A stretch of 21,448 nt of DNA from Sedimentisphaerales bacterium (GCA_016932895.1 JAFGCA010000280.1:1-21448), one strand, 5' to 3'. Counted from the stretch's first letter, positions 8,901-15,734 are shown. Numbers and translations are program-made. Notes: generated by a model not told the origin, from the letters alone.

Positions 8901-10471
8901 CGTTCTCTGTCGACGACGGGATCGTCCACCAGTCCGAGACTGACCGGACCGTTCACGCTGCCCGGAGTGGGCGACTCGAAGTAGCCGTTGTCGCCCACGA
9001 TCACCTGCGTGTTCTCAAGCTGCGCCTCGATCAGGAAATCCGGGCTGTCGGCCGCGTCGTTCAGCGCTTGAATCGCCAGGACGTTGGCGCCTGGCTGGAT
9101 CAGGTAGGCATAGTCGCTGAGGCCGAATCGTTCCGAGACCATCGCCAGGTCGTGCGGACGGTCTGCGGTCGCTACGGAATCGTAGGCCAGGGTGTCCGGG
9201 GCATGGGAGCGCGCGACTTCCACACCGTTCAGGAAGGCCACAAGGCCGTCATCGTAACGCACGTGCAGAGCAAGCCAATCCAGCGGTTGCGCTGTTTCGA
9301 CAGCGAACGGAATCCGCAGATAGACCGACGTGCCGCGTCCGTACATGTCTGTCTCAACGTCGGTGCCGATCCAGTCTGCGAACACCGTGGCCGGCCCGCT
9401 GCTTCCGAGGAACTCCACCTCCGCGATCTGCATGGCGACTGCGGCGTTGGCATTCTGCACGGTTGGAAACAAGAGCCGGTAATGGCTGTACGCCCGGTCG
9501 TTGGCGAAGGCAACCTCCACCGTGAAGAACCGCGCGGGGAACGCTGGTACGTTGCCGCGGGCAATTTGCATGAAGCTGACGCCGTCATTGGATCCAAACA
9601 GCGTGAAGCTGGTGGGATCTCTCTCCGGCGCGTCGTTGGCCGAGGTCAAACGCAGCCCGGTGACGACGGAGGGTCCGGTAGAGCAAGTGACGGTGAATCC
9701 GGCATTCAACTTGTCGAAGTTGAGATATTTCGTCTGGGGGTTATTGTCGATGGCCTTGTCCACCTCTTCGTTGACCGGCGAATTGAACGACGTCGGTTCG
9801 ATGGCGTCGCCCGGCCGGGTGACGTCTTCCCGGGGCAGCTCGGGCGCCGGCGTGCGATCGTATCCTATCCCCAGGGCCGCCGGTGTCCAGTCCGCATCAT
9901 CAAAGCCGGGGGCGACCCAGTCCGGACCGAGCCGGTCGTCTGCCGGCAGCCACAGGCGCGCGGCGCCGGCACTTGAGACCAACAGCGTGGTCTCGACCTC
10001 CATCAGGGCCCCATACGAGACGTCACCGATCTGCCGGGGATACTCCGGAAAGAACTCTGTCGCTATCGTCGTTCCATCGGGACCGACCAGGGCCAGGTAT
10101 TCTCCATCGCGATCCAGCTTGAAGCTCGTATGCAGTTCGTCCCCGGGGGTCGTGCGGTTCTTCCCCGAGGCGAAGACCCGAAGGAAACTTTGTCCGCTAA
10201 TGACGACGTCAGGGAATTCCCACTGCGTTAGATCCTGCACGTCGTTGGAGAGATACCAGCCACCTATCGAAACGGGGTCGCGACCCATATTGTAGATCTC
10301 AATCCAATCGGTGAAATCGCCGTCCTGATCTTGTATGCCGCGATGATTGGCGGCCATGAACTCGGTGATGATCACTTCCTGCGCCGGCGAAATCGCCTGG
10401 GGCAGGACGGCGAGGCAGTAGAATGCGGCCAGCAGCAGGCATCCCTTCAGCGTGTCACTGTATGTCTTCAT
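5957..10471 (-). CDS. Secreted multidomain CotH-kinase protein with F5/8C-like insert
   Basis: The protein has 1504 residues from ATG 10471, which is preceded by GGAGAAGG at good spacing; a TTG one codon upstream is less likely. Modules at approximate residues: signal peptide (1-31, cleavage near SPA-Q); lamin-tail domain (33-150); a Gal-binding-like jelly roll that seems interrupted by an F5/8 type C (discoidin)-like domain (223-354) and resumes to about 490; chitobiase-C-like domain (about 520-600); CotH kinase (645-945) with a GGAFRR segment near 704-712, a VER motif and WDTE at 922-925; a second chitobiase-C-like domain; a second Gal-binding-like domain; and a lamin-tail domain (1335-1504). 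There is no dockerin, membrane helix or sorting tail. It is a paralogue of the convergent gene ending at 5882 and shares the whole C-terminal two-thirds order. Substrate unknown; extracellular phosphorylation of envelope or matrix proteins is inferred. Confidence 0.85.
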   Translation of the reverse strand: MKTYSDTLKGCLLLAAFYCLAVLPQAISPAQEVIITEFMAANHRGIQDQDGDFTDWIEIYNMGRDPVSIGGWYLSNDVQDLTQWEFPDVVISGQSFLRVFASGKNRTTPGDELHTSFKLDRDGEYLALVGPDGTTIATEFFPEYPRQIGDVSYGALMEVETTLLVSSAGAARLWLPADDRLGPDWVAPGFDDADWTPAALGIGYDRTPAPELPREDVTRPGDAIEPTSFNSPVNEEVDKAIDNNPQTKYLNFDKLNAGFTVTCSTGPSVVTGLRLTSANDAPERDPTSFTLFGSNDGVSFMQIARGNVPAFPARFFTVEVAFANDRAYSHYRLLFPTVQNANAAVAMQIAEVEFLGSSGPATVFADWIGTDVETDMYGRGTSVYLRIPFAVETAQPLDWLALHVRYDDGLVAFLNGVEVARSHAPDTLAYDSVATADRPHDLAMVSERFGLSDYAYLIQPGANVLAIQALNDAADSPDFLIEAQLENTQVIVGDNGYFESPTPGSVNGPVSLGLVDDPVVDRERGFFEAPFEVAMACPTAGATLFYTLDGSAPTAATGNEYVGPILIDRTTTLRVGGFLEGWRPSSVVTHTYLFLDDIITQDRNATLAAGFPASWNGQSADYGLDPRVIGRAGQDSFGGKYAATIREDLQSLPSMSIVMDIDDMFGAQGIYSNPTNRGDSWERPASLELIYPDDREGFQEDAGIRIQGGAFRRFDLTLKKSFRMIFREEYGAPKLHYPLFGPDAADEFDNFILRANSNDAWPYGGGGAVYVRDTFAMDTVRDMGNVASHSTFVHLYINGFYWGLYNPVERPDAAFSASYRGGDKESWDAINQDSVPDGNYDAWNRLLAMLNEDVSDDGVYQRIQGNNPDGTRNPQYEDLLDVENMIDYMILNFYVGNTDWPHRNWWVGRNRDNGDGFQFYPWDTETALSGLNTDRTGVNNAVARPYAALRANARFRTLFGDRVHRHFFNGGVLYVNPDNPDWDPAHPENNRPAARFAALADLVERAIVGESARWGDQLRGAPYTRDEHWAGQRDSLLANYYPRRSAIVLEQFRNAGLYPHVDAPVFSHPGGHVDPGFVLSMAATSGTIYYTLDGTDPIVPVQVEELSRTSLITSDSPKKVMVPSAANGGNLLGAAWHTNEGFDDSSWISGTGGVGYDTSTEYDSLIDIDVDGLMRGAATSVFVRIPFYLTEEARKRLNFMTLRMRYDDGFVAYLNGVLIASENAPAGVQWNSAATAGHDDSAAVQFSSLDVSKFADALQAGRNLLAIHGLNVSLGSSDFLIDAELVAGERQVITEVPLAPTYVEPLPLWETTTVRARAFDGFEWSALSEASFSIGPPALAITELHYHPSDPTAAEQAAGFDDEDDFEFVEMVNPGTAPLDLTGIRFVDGIEFDFTGSSETLLAPGQYVLVVKNRGAFETRYGFGLPIAGEYAGRLSNAGEHVTLVDVSGEVLLEFTYGTEAPWPALADGGGPSLEIVDVTADPALPQSWQPSDLDGGSPASGPL

Positions 10472-10809
10472 CAAGCCTTCTCCGGCTGCATCCTTACGTT
10501 TGGACCGCTTTCAAAACCTGGAGCCTCGAACGCCCGTTGTGGGAGCGAAGCAGGATGCACACTTTGCACCTTTGGGGTCAGCAGGGCGAGCCACGGAATT
10601 CGGTGGCGTATCTGCGTACGACAGTACAACCATGATACAAAACGGTGCCTGCGAAGTCAACGAGATCGTCGTCATGAAGCCGTCTCGCACAGCCCGGAGT
10701 GCTTCATTCTGGGTCATACCGTTGTCTTCGTCGCCCGCTGAAAGGGACAAGTCACTGTCAGGACACGGGTCTCCGTCGAATTCCCACGCTCGGCGCCGCG
10801 TGAGATGCC
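10472..10809. other. Intergenic region carrying the promoter and leader of the second CotH gene
   Basis: About 338 bp without a convincing gene. It holds a sigma-70-like minus-strand promoter (10632-10660) and then roughly 150 nt of untranslated leader. Within the leader, GCCAC and GTGGC flank an EcoRI-like palindrome near 10579-10596, which could form a weak hairpin. A 100-codon minus-strand frame (10511-10813) spans the region, but it contains the promoter and shows no family signature, so it is not annotated as a gene. Confidence 0.55.
10632..10660 (-). promoter_or_regulatory. Sigma-70-like promoter for the second CotH-kinase gene
   Basis: On the minus strand, TTGACT (10660-10655) is followed by a 17-bp spacer and TATCAT (10637-10632). 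Each box matches the housekeeping consensus at five of six positions. Transcription would start near 10625, giving about a 154-nt leader before the ATG at 10471. The position just upstream of the only minus-strand gene lacking a close upstream partner supports the call. Confidence 0.6.
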
Positions 10810-11763
10810 TCACATGCGCCGGAAGACCTCAAACGGCTCGGGCTCATCGTCTGTGTCGGACGTTTCCTCTTCGTGTGGTTCGAGATCGACACCGAGCAGT
10901 TCCGCGGCGGTGTCATGACCGATCGGTCGCAGCAGCAGTTCCGGCTCCACCTGCCCGATCACCATGAAGGTATCGGGGACGAAGTTGTTCGGGTCGTCGT
11001 CGAAGGCGAACTCATCGAAGAAGAGAGCCAGAAGCCGGGTCTCGCCCGCCTGGACGAGATTTGCGAGGCACCGGCACTCGGTGCCGTCTTCCTCGACGCG
11101 CGTGATGCGATAGACGAATTCATCCCAAAGGGTGATTTTCACCGTTTCGTCTTCTTCGCCCTTCCATCGTCCCAGGAGGGAATCGGCGAAGGTCACGTTC
11201 GCCGCGCCATACAGGGGCACATGGCGGGTCAGCTCCGTTGCATCTCCGAACAGGTCTTCATCGTGTCCCAAGGCGAGCATGAATGCCTGGAGCGCTTCGG
11301 TCGAGGCCGTGAGCACCAGTCTATCGTCCACCTCCTCGTGCTTGAGCAGGTTCGGGTCTTCTTCGAGAAGGTCTCCGACGGTGCCGGCGTCGATCGCGCG
11401 CAGAACGAGTGTGGGCACGATCTGCTCGACTTTCATGAACGTATGCGCAGGCACCAGGTGCATGGCGGAGAAGCTCTGCATCTCTTCCAGGGTGTCATCG
11501 GCCGGATAGATGTCCAGGAACAGCATGTCCTCCAGTTGGACCAGGTGGGCGCTGAATCGGCCTTCTTTGCCGTCGAACACCCGCAGCTCGTACTCCATGT
11601 CTCCGGCGTCCCGAAACTCCCATATTCCCTCTTCGTCAGACCACTTGCCCAGCAGCTCGTCCCGGAAGACCAGTGTGTCTTCCGTGTAGAGAGGGTGAAG
11701 CGAACACAGGCAGCCGCCGCATGCGGCTACCAACACATAACAGGCTAATTGCTTGATCTTCAT
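10810..11763 (-). CDS. Putative lipoprotein with duplicated beta-rich domain
   Basis: The protein has 317 residues. The start ATG at 11763 overlaps the TGA of the upstream gene as ATGA and has AAAGGA eight bases upstream. The longer frame to 11811 would enter the upstream gene and is rejected. The N-terminus is a lipoprotein-type signal: basic MKIK, a hydrophobic core, and cysteines at 15 (VAAC), 18 and 20. Which cysteine is lipidated is unclear. The motif SLHPLYTED right after them is common in small secreted lipoproteins of several phyla. Two homologous units are visible: LLGKW at 37-41 leading to HTFMKVEQIVPTLVLRAID, and LLGRW at 196-200 leading to DTFMVIGQVEPELLLRPIG. The tail is highly acidic. 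Function is not known. Translational coupling to a membrane protein suggests they act together in the envelope. Confidence 0.75.
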   Translation of the reverse strand: MKIKQLACYVLVAACGGCLCSLHPLYTEDTLVFRDELLGKWSDEEGIWEFRDAGDMEYELRVFDGKEGRFSAHLVQLEDMLFLDIYPADDTLEEMQSFSAMHLVPAHTFMKVEQIVPTLVLRAIDAGTVGDLLEEDPNLLKHEEVDDRLVLTASTEALQAFMLALGHDEDLFGDATELTRHVPLYGAANVTFADSLLGRWKGEEDETVKITLWDEFVYRITRVEEDGTECRCLANLVQAGETRLLALFFDEFAFDDDPNNFVPDTFMVIGQVEPELLLRPIGHDTAAELLGVDLEPHEEETSDTDDEPEPFEVFRRM

Positions 11764-12233
11764 CTCTGCGGTCCTTTCTCCTGGGTTAGCTCTTCGTTTT
11801 CGACAGGGCACGCGACGACTCCGGGGATTCTCGCGTCACCAGCATCCACGGCCCCGGTCGTCTGTGATAGGTTTGCCACGCCGGTCTTGATTCGGGAGAT
11901 CACCTTCTGTGCGAGGAACTTCCTGTGCAGGATCACGATCAGCAGCAGACCGACGAGGGCCCCGAGCACCGCTCCGTTTCTGGCAAAGCTGTGGGGAATG
12001 ACCTGCCAACCGACGAGCTCGCGGAGATCCTCCACGTACAGCGGTTCGACTTGGCTGGCGTAGATTTTGCCGATGCGATGGCCGGCCAGCAGACCGGCCA
12101 TTGCTGCGGCCAGCAGAGCGAGTGCGTGATCCAGAGCCGCTGCCACGAGGTTGGTCGTCCAGTCGAATGCGGCCAGCCACAGGGAGTCGTTCGAATGAAG
12201 CCTGGAGATCAGATTCTTGCATTTCTCAGTCAT
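11760..12233 (-). CDS. Small membrane protein of unknown function
   Basis: The protein has 157 residues from ATG 12233, which has GGGAGG five bases upstream. The longer open frame to 12356 lacks such a site. Two hydrophobic stretches are visible: Ala/Leu-rich at about residues 28-50 and a strong helix at about 86-106 ending in the basic HRKFLAQK. The roughly 35-residue segment between them (YASQVEPLYVEDLRELVGW) is polar. No family is recognised. The stop overlaps the start of the lipoprotein gene (ATGA), so the two are almost certainly translated together. It lies 240 bp downstream of the sigma-factor/kinase pair on the same strand and may belong to the same signalling cluster. That link is inference from position only. 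Confidence 0.7.
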   Translation of the reverse strand: MTEKCKNLISRLHSNDSLWLAAFDWTTNLVAAALDHALALLAAAMAGLLAGHRIGKIYASQVEPLYVEDLRELVGWQVIPHSFARNGAVLGALVGLLLIVILHRKFLAQKVISRIKTGVANLSQTTGAVDAGDARIPGVVACPVENEELTQEKGPQR

Positions 12234-12253
12234 GGCGGCCTCCCATTCCCTGG

Positions 12254-12271
12254 CCCCGCGAGTTGCCGGGG
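12254..12271. other. Short GC hairpin in the 240-bp gap
   Basis: CCCCG (12254-12258) and CGGGG (12267-12271) flank an 8-base loop, about 20 bp upstream of the membrane-protein start on the minus strand. It lacks a T-run, so it is not an obvious terminator. It could be a leader hairpin or chance in GC-rich DNA. The rest of 12234-12473 shows no gene and no clear promoter boxes on the minus strand. Confidence 0.25.
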
Positions 12272-12473
12272 CGTCCTCGGTTGTGATCGAATGCAAGCCA
12301 CATGCCGGTTGCTTCACTTTGTGCTTGCCTGAAAGAGAATTGCAGCCGTGGCGCAATATCTTTCTGAGAATCTGCGGAATCTTCGACTTTTTTGAGGTGG
12401 CGGCAGGTACACGGAGATTAGCCGGCGGTGTGATATTGGCTGGTGGACCGTCGCTGTGGGCTTGTGGGCGGGA

Positions 12474-14897
12474 TCAGCCGGCGGGGGCCCGGGCCTCAGG
12501 CTCGGCCGAGCGCAGCTTTCGCTGCTCCTGCCAGCGCGGAACCTGGCAAGAGACCACCATTGCGACGATGCCGGCAACCATCAGCGAGATGGGCCATGTG
12601 AAGAACCCGTCGTAGTGCTCGACCGTGATGCGCTGCACTGCCAAAGCAAGCCCGGCCAGACCGGAAAAGAAGAAGGATTTCATTTGACGCCACACGCTGG
12701 CGAAAATAAACCCGATCGACGCCAGATAGAGCATCGCTCGGTAGACGAAGGCACGAACGATATGGGCATCCTCGCCCGACCAGAATTGCTCCAACGCCCG
12801 CAGGGGGGCGAGGATGTGCAGCGCTCCCAGCCAGTTCAGAACCGTCGCCAACGTGCGCTGAAGGGGCGTGCCCAAACGTCGGCAGAGGCTGGCCAGACCC
12901 AGATAAATGAGGCCGTTGACCATGAAGCTTACGAGTTGGCGCTCCTGGTCCTCTCCTTCCAAAAACGAGGGGTCGATACCCAGCCAGCCGAAGAGAGTGC
13001 TCTCAGACGCGGCGATTCCCGACAAGGAGCTTACGATGAGCACAAGACCAGCGATACACAAGGGCCACGCGTACTTGACCTGCTTGCGCCGATCCAAGAG
13101 CGTGCCGGCAACGAAGAAGGCGATGCCTGGATACAGATAACGGCCGGCAATGACGTCGCGGTCCCATTCCTCCATGCCGGCAATGACATAGCACGTGGTC
13201 AACAACGCGAGGAAAGCAAGGATGGCAAAGAACACGAAAATCGAGGAATTCGTGGTTCTCAAGAAAACAAGGGAAATAACAAGCCAGCAACAGGTGGCGA
13301 TGTACAGTTGAAGATTGCCGATGACCAGATACGAATCCGGATCATCCGTTTCCTCGTAGGTGTAGGACTCGCTGGTCGCGTCGAAGATCGTCTCTGTTCC
13401 CAGGGGATACCGCTCTGCTGAACCGATCTCCCAGAAACCCAATGTGACAATTAGGGTAACGGGGACGAGGAGGCCGGCGGTGGTGAGGAATCCAATGGAG
13501 AGCCGGGTTTCCTTTCGATGCCAGAGCACGAGTCCAAGGCCGATCATCGAGGCTGTCGCAAAGATGGCGGGAAGAGGCCGCCCGAAAAGGGGCACCTTCG
13601 CTAAATTCTGGAAGAACAGGACGGCGCTGCCCAGGACCACGACCCAGCCGCCGAAATACAGGCAGACTTGTGAGAGCGAGAGCTTTCTGGCCTCGATGAT
13701 CGAGGTATCGGGGGGCGAGGTCATTCTCTGGTAGATGCCGCCGAGTTTGTCGAATTCCCGCTCGGTGAGAAGGCCGTTCTTGCGCCACACGTCGAGTTTT
13801 TGCCGATGGTAGAACACCTCCTGCTCGACCTTGTCCACCAGAAAGGACGGCTTGGACCAGACCTTCTCGCCGCGCAGATACCGCCGGACGTCATCAGCCA
13901 GGCCTTCGGCGTTGCGATACCGTCGCGCCGGGTCTTTCTCCAGGGCCCGCAAACAGATGTTCTGCAGCGGAATCGGTACCTTCTCTTCGAGGGCGCTGGG
14001 CAGTTCCGGATGCTGCCCACGGATGGCCCGGAACAGTTCGTCCACCTGGGTTTGCGGGAAGGGCAGCGTGTCGGTGAGCAGCTCATAGAGCAGCACGCCC
14101 AAGGCAAAGACGTCGGTGGCTGTGCTGATCTTGACCGGTGGTGTGATCTGTTCGGGCGCCGAATACGCGGGAGTGCCCTGGTAGAGTTGGTCCCCTTGTT
14201 CCCGTAGCGTGGCGGCGTCCACCGAAATGCCGAAATCCAGGACCTTGGGCTTGCGATCCGAGGTCAGAAGGATATTGGACGGTTTGATGTCCCGGTGAAC
14301 GATGCCTCTGCGGTGGGCGGCGCCGACGGCATCCAGCACGTCCAGGTAGACTCGCAGCCTCTGCTGCAACGGAAGATTCTTCCAGGCCTCCGTTGCCGAC
14401 AGCCCGTCCACCCATTCCATGATGAGAAAACGCCGGTCGCCCGTCTCCTGGACCTCGTAGATCTGGGCGACGTTGGGATGGTTGAGCTTGCTCATCAGGC
14501 GCGCCTCGTGCCAGGCCTCGGAGAAGCTGTCCGGCGCGAGGTACTGGGGTCGCAGAAACTTGACCGCCACCAGGCGTTCCAGGAGCGTATCGAGGGCCTG
14601 GAACACTTGTCCGGAGGCGCCCTCGCCGATCTTCCTTATGACGTGGTATCTTTCGCCAAGATGGCCTTGTGCGTCATCGACCGTTATGACATCCACAATG
14701 CCCGGGGACGAAATGGTGACTCTGTCCCGGGTGATATTACGCAGCTCGGCCAGAAAATCGTCGTTTTCCCGAGCCTCGGAGACGCGCTTACGGCAGTCGG
14801 GACAGTCCTGCAGATGAGAGCTGAAGCCCGCCGCCTCGGGGCGTTCGAGCCGGCCCAACACATAGCGTTCGATGATCTCATGATCGGGACAATCCAT
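12474..14897 (-). CDS. Zinc-finger anti-sigma-like Ser/Thr kinase with about 12 membrane helices
   Basis: The protein has 807 residues from ATG 14897, which has GGAG nine bases upstream. Residues 1-40 form an anti-sigma-type zinc finger (His28-x3-Cys32-x2-Cys35, with Cys3 or His6 a possible fourth ligand). A full Hanks-type kinase follows (about 83-345): glycine loop GEGASGQV at 91-98, VAVK Lys113, HRDIKPSN at 201-208, DFG at 221-223, and GTPAYSAPE in the activation segment. All catalytic residues are present. A cytoplasmic linker (about 346-405, containing LTEREFDKL) leads into roughly 12 hydrophobic helices up to residue 790 and a basic cytoplasmic tail. The gene starts 21 bp after the ECF sigma gene. 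Families pairing ECF sigma factors with Ser/Thr kinases are known, and several are planctomycete-specific. Here the zinc finger suggests that the same polypeptide also binds the sigma factor, which is inference. No extracellular sensor domain is obvious, so the signal may be sensed in the membrane part. Confidence 0.88.
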   Translation of the reverse strand: MDCPDHEIIERYVLGRLERPEAAGFSSHLQDCPDCRKRVSEARENDDFLAELRNITRDRVTISSPGIVDVITVDDAQGHLGERYHVIRKIGEGASGQVFQALDTLLERLVAVKFLRPQYLAPDSFSEAWHEARLMSKLNHPNVAQIYEVQETGDRRFLIMEWVDGLSATEAWKNLPLQQRLRVYLDVLDAVGAAHRRGIVHRDIKPSNILLTSDRKPKVLDFGISVDAATLREQGDQLYQGTPAYSAPEQITPPVKISTATDVFALGVLLYELLTDTLPFPQTQVDELFRAIRGQHPELPSALEEKVPIPLQNICLRALEKDPARRYRNAEGLADDVRRYLRGEKVWSKPSFLVDKVEQEVFYHRQKLDVWRKNGLLTEREFDKLGGIYQRMTSPPDTSIIEARKLSLSQVCLYFGGWVVVLGSAVLFFQNLAKVPLFGRPLPAIFATASMIGLGLVLWHRKETRLSIGFLTTAGLLVPVTLIVTLGFWEIGSAERYPLGTETIFDATSESYTYEETDDPDSYLVIGNLQLYIATCCWLVISLVFLRTTNSSIFVFFAILAFLALLTTCYVIAGMEEWDRDVIAGRYLYPGIAFFVAGTLLDRRKQVKYAWPLCIAGLVLIVSSLSGIAASESTLFGWLGIDPSFLEGEDQERQLVSFMVNGLIYLGLASLCRRLGTPLQRTLATVLNWLGALHILAPLRALEQFWSGEDAHIVRAFVYRAMLYLASIGFIFASVWRQMKSFFFSGLAGLALAVQRITVEHYDGFFTWPISLMVAGIVAMVVSCQVPRWQEQRKLRSAEPEARAPAG

Positions 14898-14918
14898 GGA
14901 ATCGCACTCCGACGGCCG

Positions 14919-15509
14919 TCACTCGAATTGACGCTGCAGCTCTCGCAGCCGCGACAGCACTCTGCTCTTGGCGATGTATACGGCGTTGCGCGACATGGCC
15001 AGACGCCGGCAGACCTCCTGGACCGGGGCCCCCGCCAACGCGTATTGTTCGAAGGCGCGGAACACCTTGGGGTCGAACTCGTGCCGGGCCTGGCTCAGAC
15101 ACTTGTCCAGGACCATCCGGCGCCACTGCATCTCCCAGGTCTGCTCCATCTGGTGGTCGTCCTGCACCAGGTCCCAGAACGACGTCCCCGTGGTCTTGTC
15201 CGCAATCAACTTCTCCAGGGGCCGGCGCCCCCGCAGGTTCAGAATTACGCGCTTGGCCACCCCAAAGAGCCAGTTACTCAACCGGCCTTTCTCCCGGACG
15301 TACTTGCCGTCCCGAAACGCTTTCAGGAACGAGAGCATGGTCTCCTGGGCGGCATCCTCGGCATCGACGGGCGGCAGCCCGAGCTGCATGGCGAATTTAA
15401 CGACGACCGGGCGGAAATGCGTGCAGAACTGGTCCCAGGCGAACGCGTCGTCCTGACTCCGAAGACCATCGAGCACCTGTGTGGTAGTGACCCACCGATT
15501 GAGCGACAT
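14919..15509 (-). CDS. ECF-type RNA polymerase sigma factor
   Basis: The protein has 196 residues from ATG 15509, with GGGAG seven bases upstream. Sigma region 2 spans about residues 30-95, with the helix DAEDAAQETMLSF (49-61) and LSNWLFGVAKRVI characteristic of the family. Region 4 spans about 145-192, with a helix-turn-helix PVQEVCRRLAMSRNAVY and basic SRLREL. Regions 1 and 3 are absent, as is usual for extracytoplasmic-function sigma factors. The role is to direct RNA polymerase to a regulon in response to a signal, presumably relayed by the kinase encoded next. The gene has a housekeeping-like promoter immediately upstream (15539-15567). Targets cannot be read from this window. Confidence 0.92.
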   Translation of the reverse strand: MSLNRWVTTTQVLDGLRSQDDAFAWDQFCTHFRPVVVKFAMQLGLPPVDAEDAAQETMLSFLKAFRDGKYVREKGRLSNWLFGVAKRVILNLRGRRPLEKLIADKTTGTSFWDLVQDDHQMEQTWEMQWRRMVLDKCLSQARHEFDPKVFRAFEQYALAGAPVQEVCRRLAMSRNAVYIAKSRVLSRLRELQRQFE

Positions 15510-15538
15510 TGAGTTCTCCCGGACCGTGATATCCGCCG

Positions 15539-15567
15539 ATGGTACGGGCGGATCGAGGGCGTGTCAA
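15539..15567 (-). promoter_or_regulatory. Sigma-70-like promoter of the sigma/kinase operon
   Basis: On the minus strand a perfect TTGACA (15567-15562) is separated by exactly 17 bp from TACCAT (15544-15539), a four-of-six match to the -10 box. Transcription would start near 15531, about 22 nt before the sigma-factor ATG, leaving room for the GGGAG site. The housekeeping-type boxes argue that the sigma gene is not solely autoregulated. Confidence 0.65.
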
Positions 15568-15589
15568 CGCTCTTTTCCACCTGCGGCAG

Positions 15590-15604
15590 CGGCGCCGGGC
15601 GCCG
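15590..15604. promoter_or_regulatory. GC-rich palindrome between divergent promoters
   Basis: CGGCGCC (15590-15596) and GGCGCCG (15598-15604) are reverse complements with one central base. The palindrome sits between the -35 boxes of the leftward sigma promoter and the rightward DUF5107 promoter, which is a plausible position for an operator serving both. In DNA this GC-rich such a palindrome can also arise by chance. Confidence 0.25.
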
Positions 15605-15619
15605 GCGGAAATACTAACG

Positions 15620-15649
15620 TTGGCCCAGTCCTCCGGTGTATGGTATGAT
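15620..15649 (+). promoter_or_regulatory. Candidate promoter of the DUF5107-TPR gene
   Basis: TTGGCC (15620-15625), an 18-bp spacer, then TATGAT (15644-15649). The -10 box matches at five of six positions and the -35 at four. The start would be near 15656, giving a leader of about 136 nt that contains the REP-like palindrome. It is divergent from the sigma-factor promoter. Confidence 0.45.
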
Positions 15650-15701
15650 CTGCGACGACCTGGGTGGGAGCCCCGTAGTGGGCGGTTTCTTGGTTCGCGG
15701 G

Positions 15702-15734
15702 GTGTGCCGGCATGGGCTAAAGCCCATCCTACAC
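15702..15734. repeat. REP-like palindrome
   Basis: ATGGGCT (15712-15718) and AGCCCAT (15721-15727) form a 7-bp stem with a 2-base loop. Flanking GTGT (15702-15705) and ACAC (15731-15734) can extend the structure across unpaired bases. From general knowledge, short palindromes of the GGGCTNNAGCCC type followed by CCTAC recur in intergenic DNA of many environmental bacterial genomes. Only one copy is seen here, so dispersal in this genome is inferred. It lies in the untranslated leader of the DUF5107 gene. Confidence 0.4.

Noticed and set aside
10511..10813. Minus-strand 100-codon frame whose GTG overlaps the stop of the lipoprotein gene (GTGA)
   Set aside because: It has no well-placed ribosome-binding site, no family signature and mixed third-position composition, and it contains the strong promoter at 10632-10660. 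The overlap is probably chance.
11764..11811. N-terminal extension of the lipoprotein to 11811
   Set aside because: It would bury the lipoprotein signal peptide and overlap the upstream gene by about 50 bp, while ATG 11763 has a good ribosome-binding site and the ATGA overlap.
12456..13421. Plus-strand open frame of 321 codons antisense to the membrane part of the kinase
   Set aside because: The polar, low-similarity composition is what the complement of hydrophobic helices produces. It is a shadow frame.
14295..15512. Plus-strand open frame of 405 codons across the kinase/sigma junction
   Set aside because: It is antisense to the zinc-finger/kinase and sigma genes, whose motifs are unambiguous, and has no ribosome-binding site or domain.
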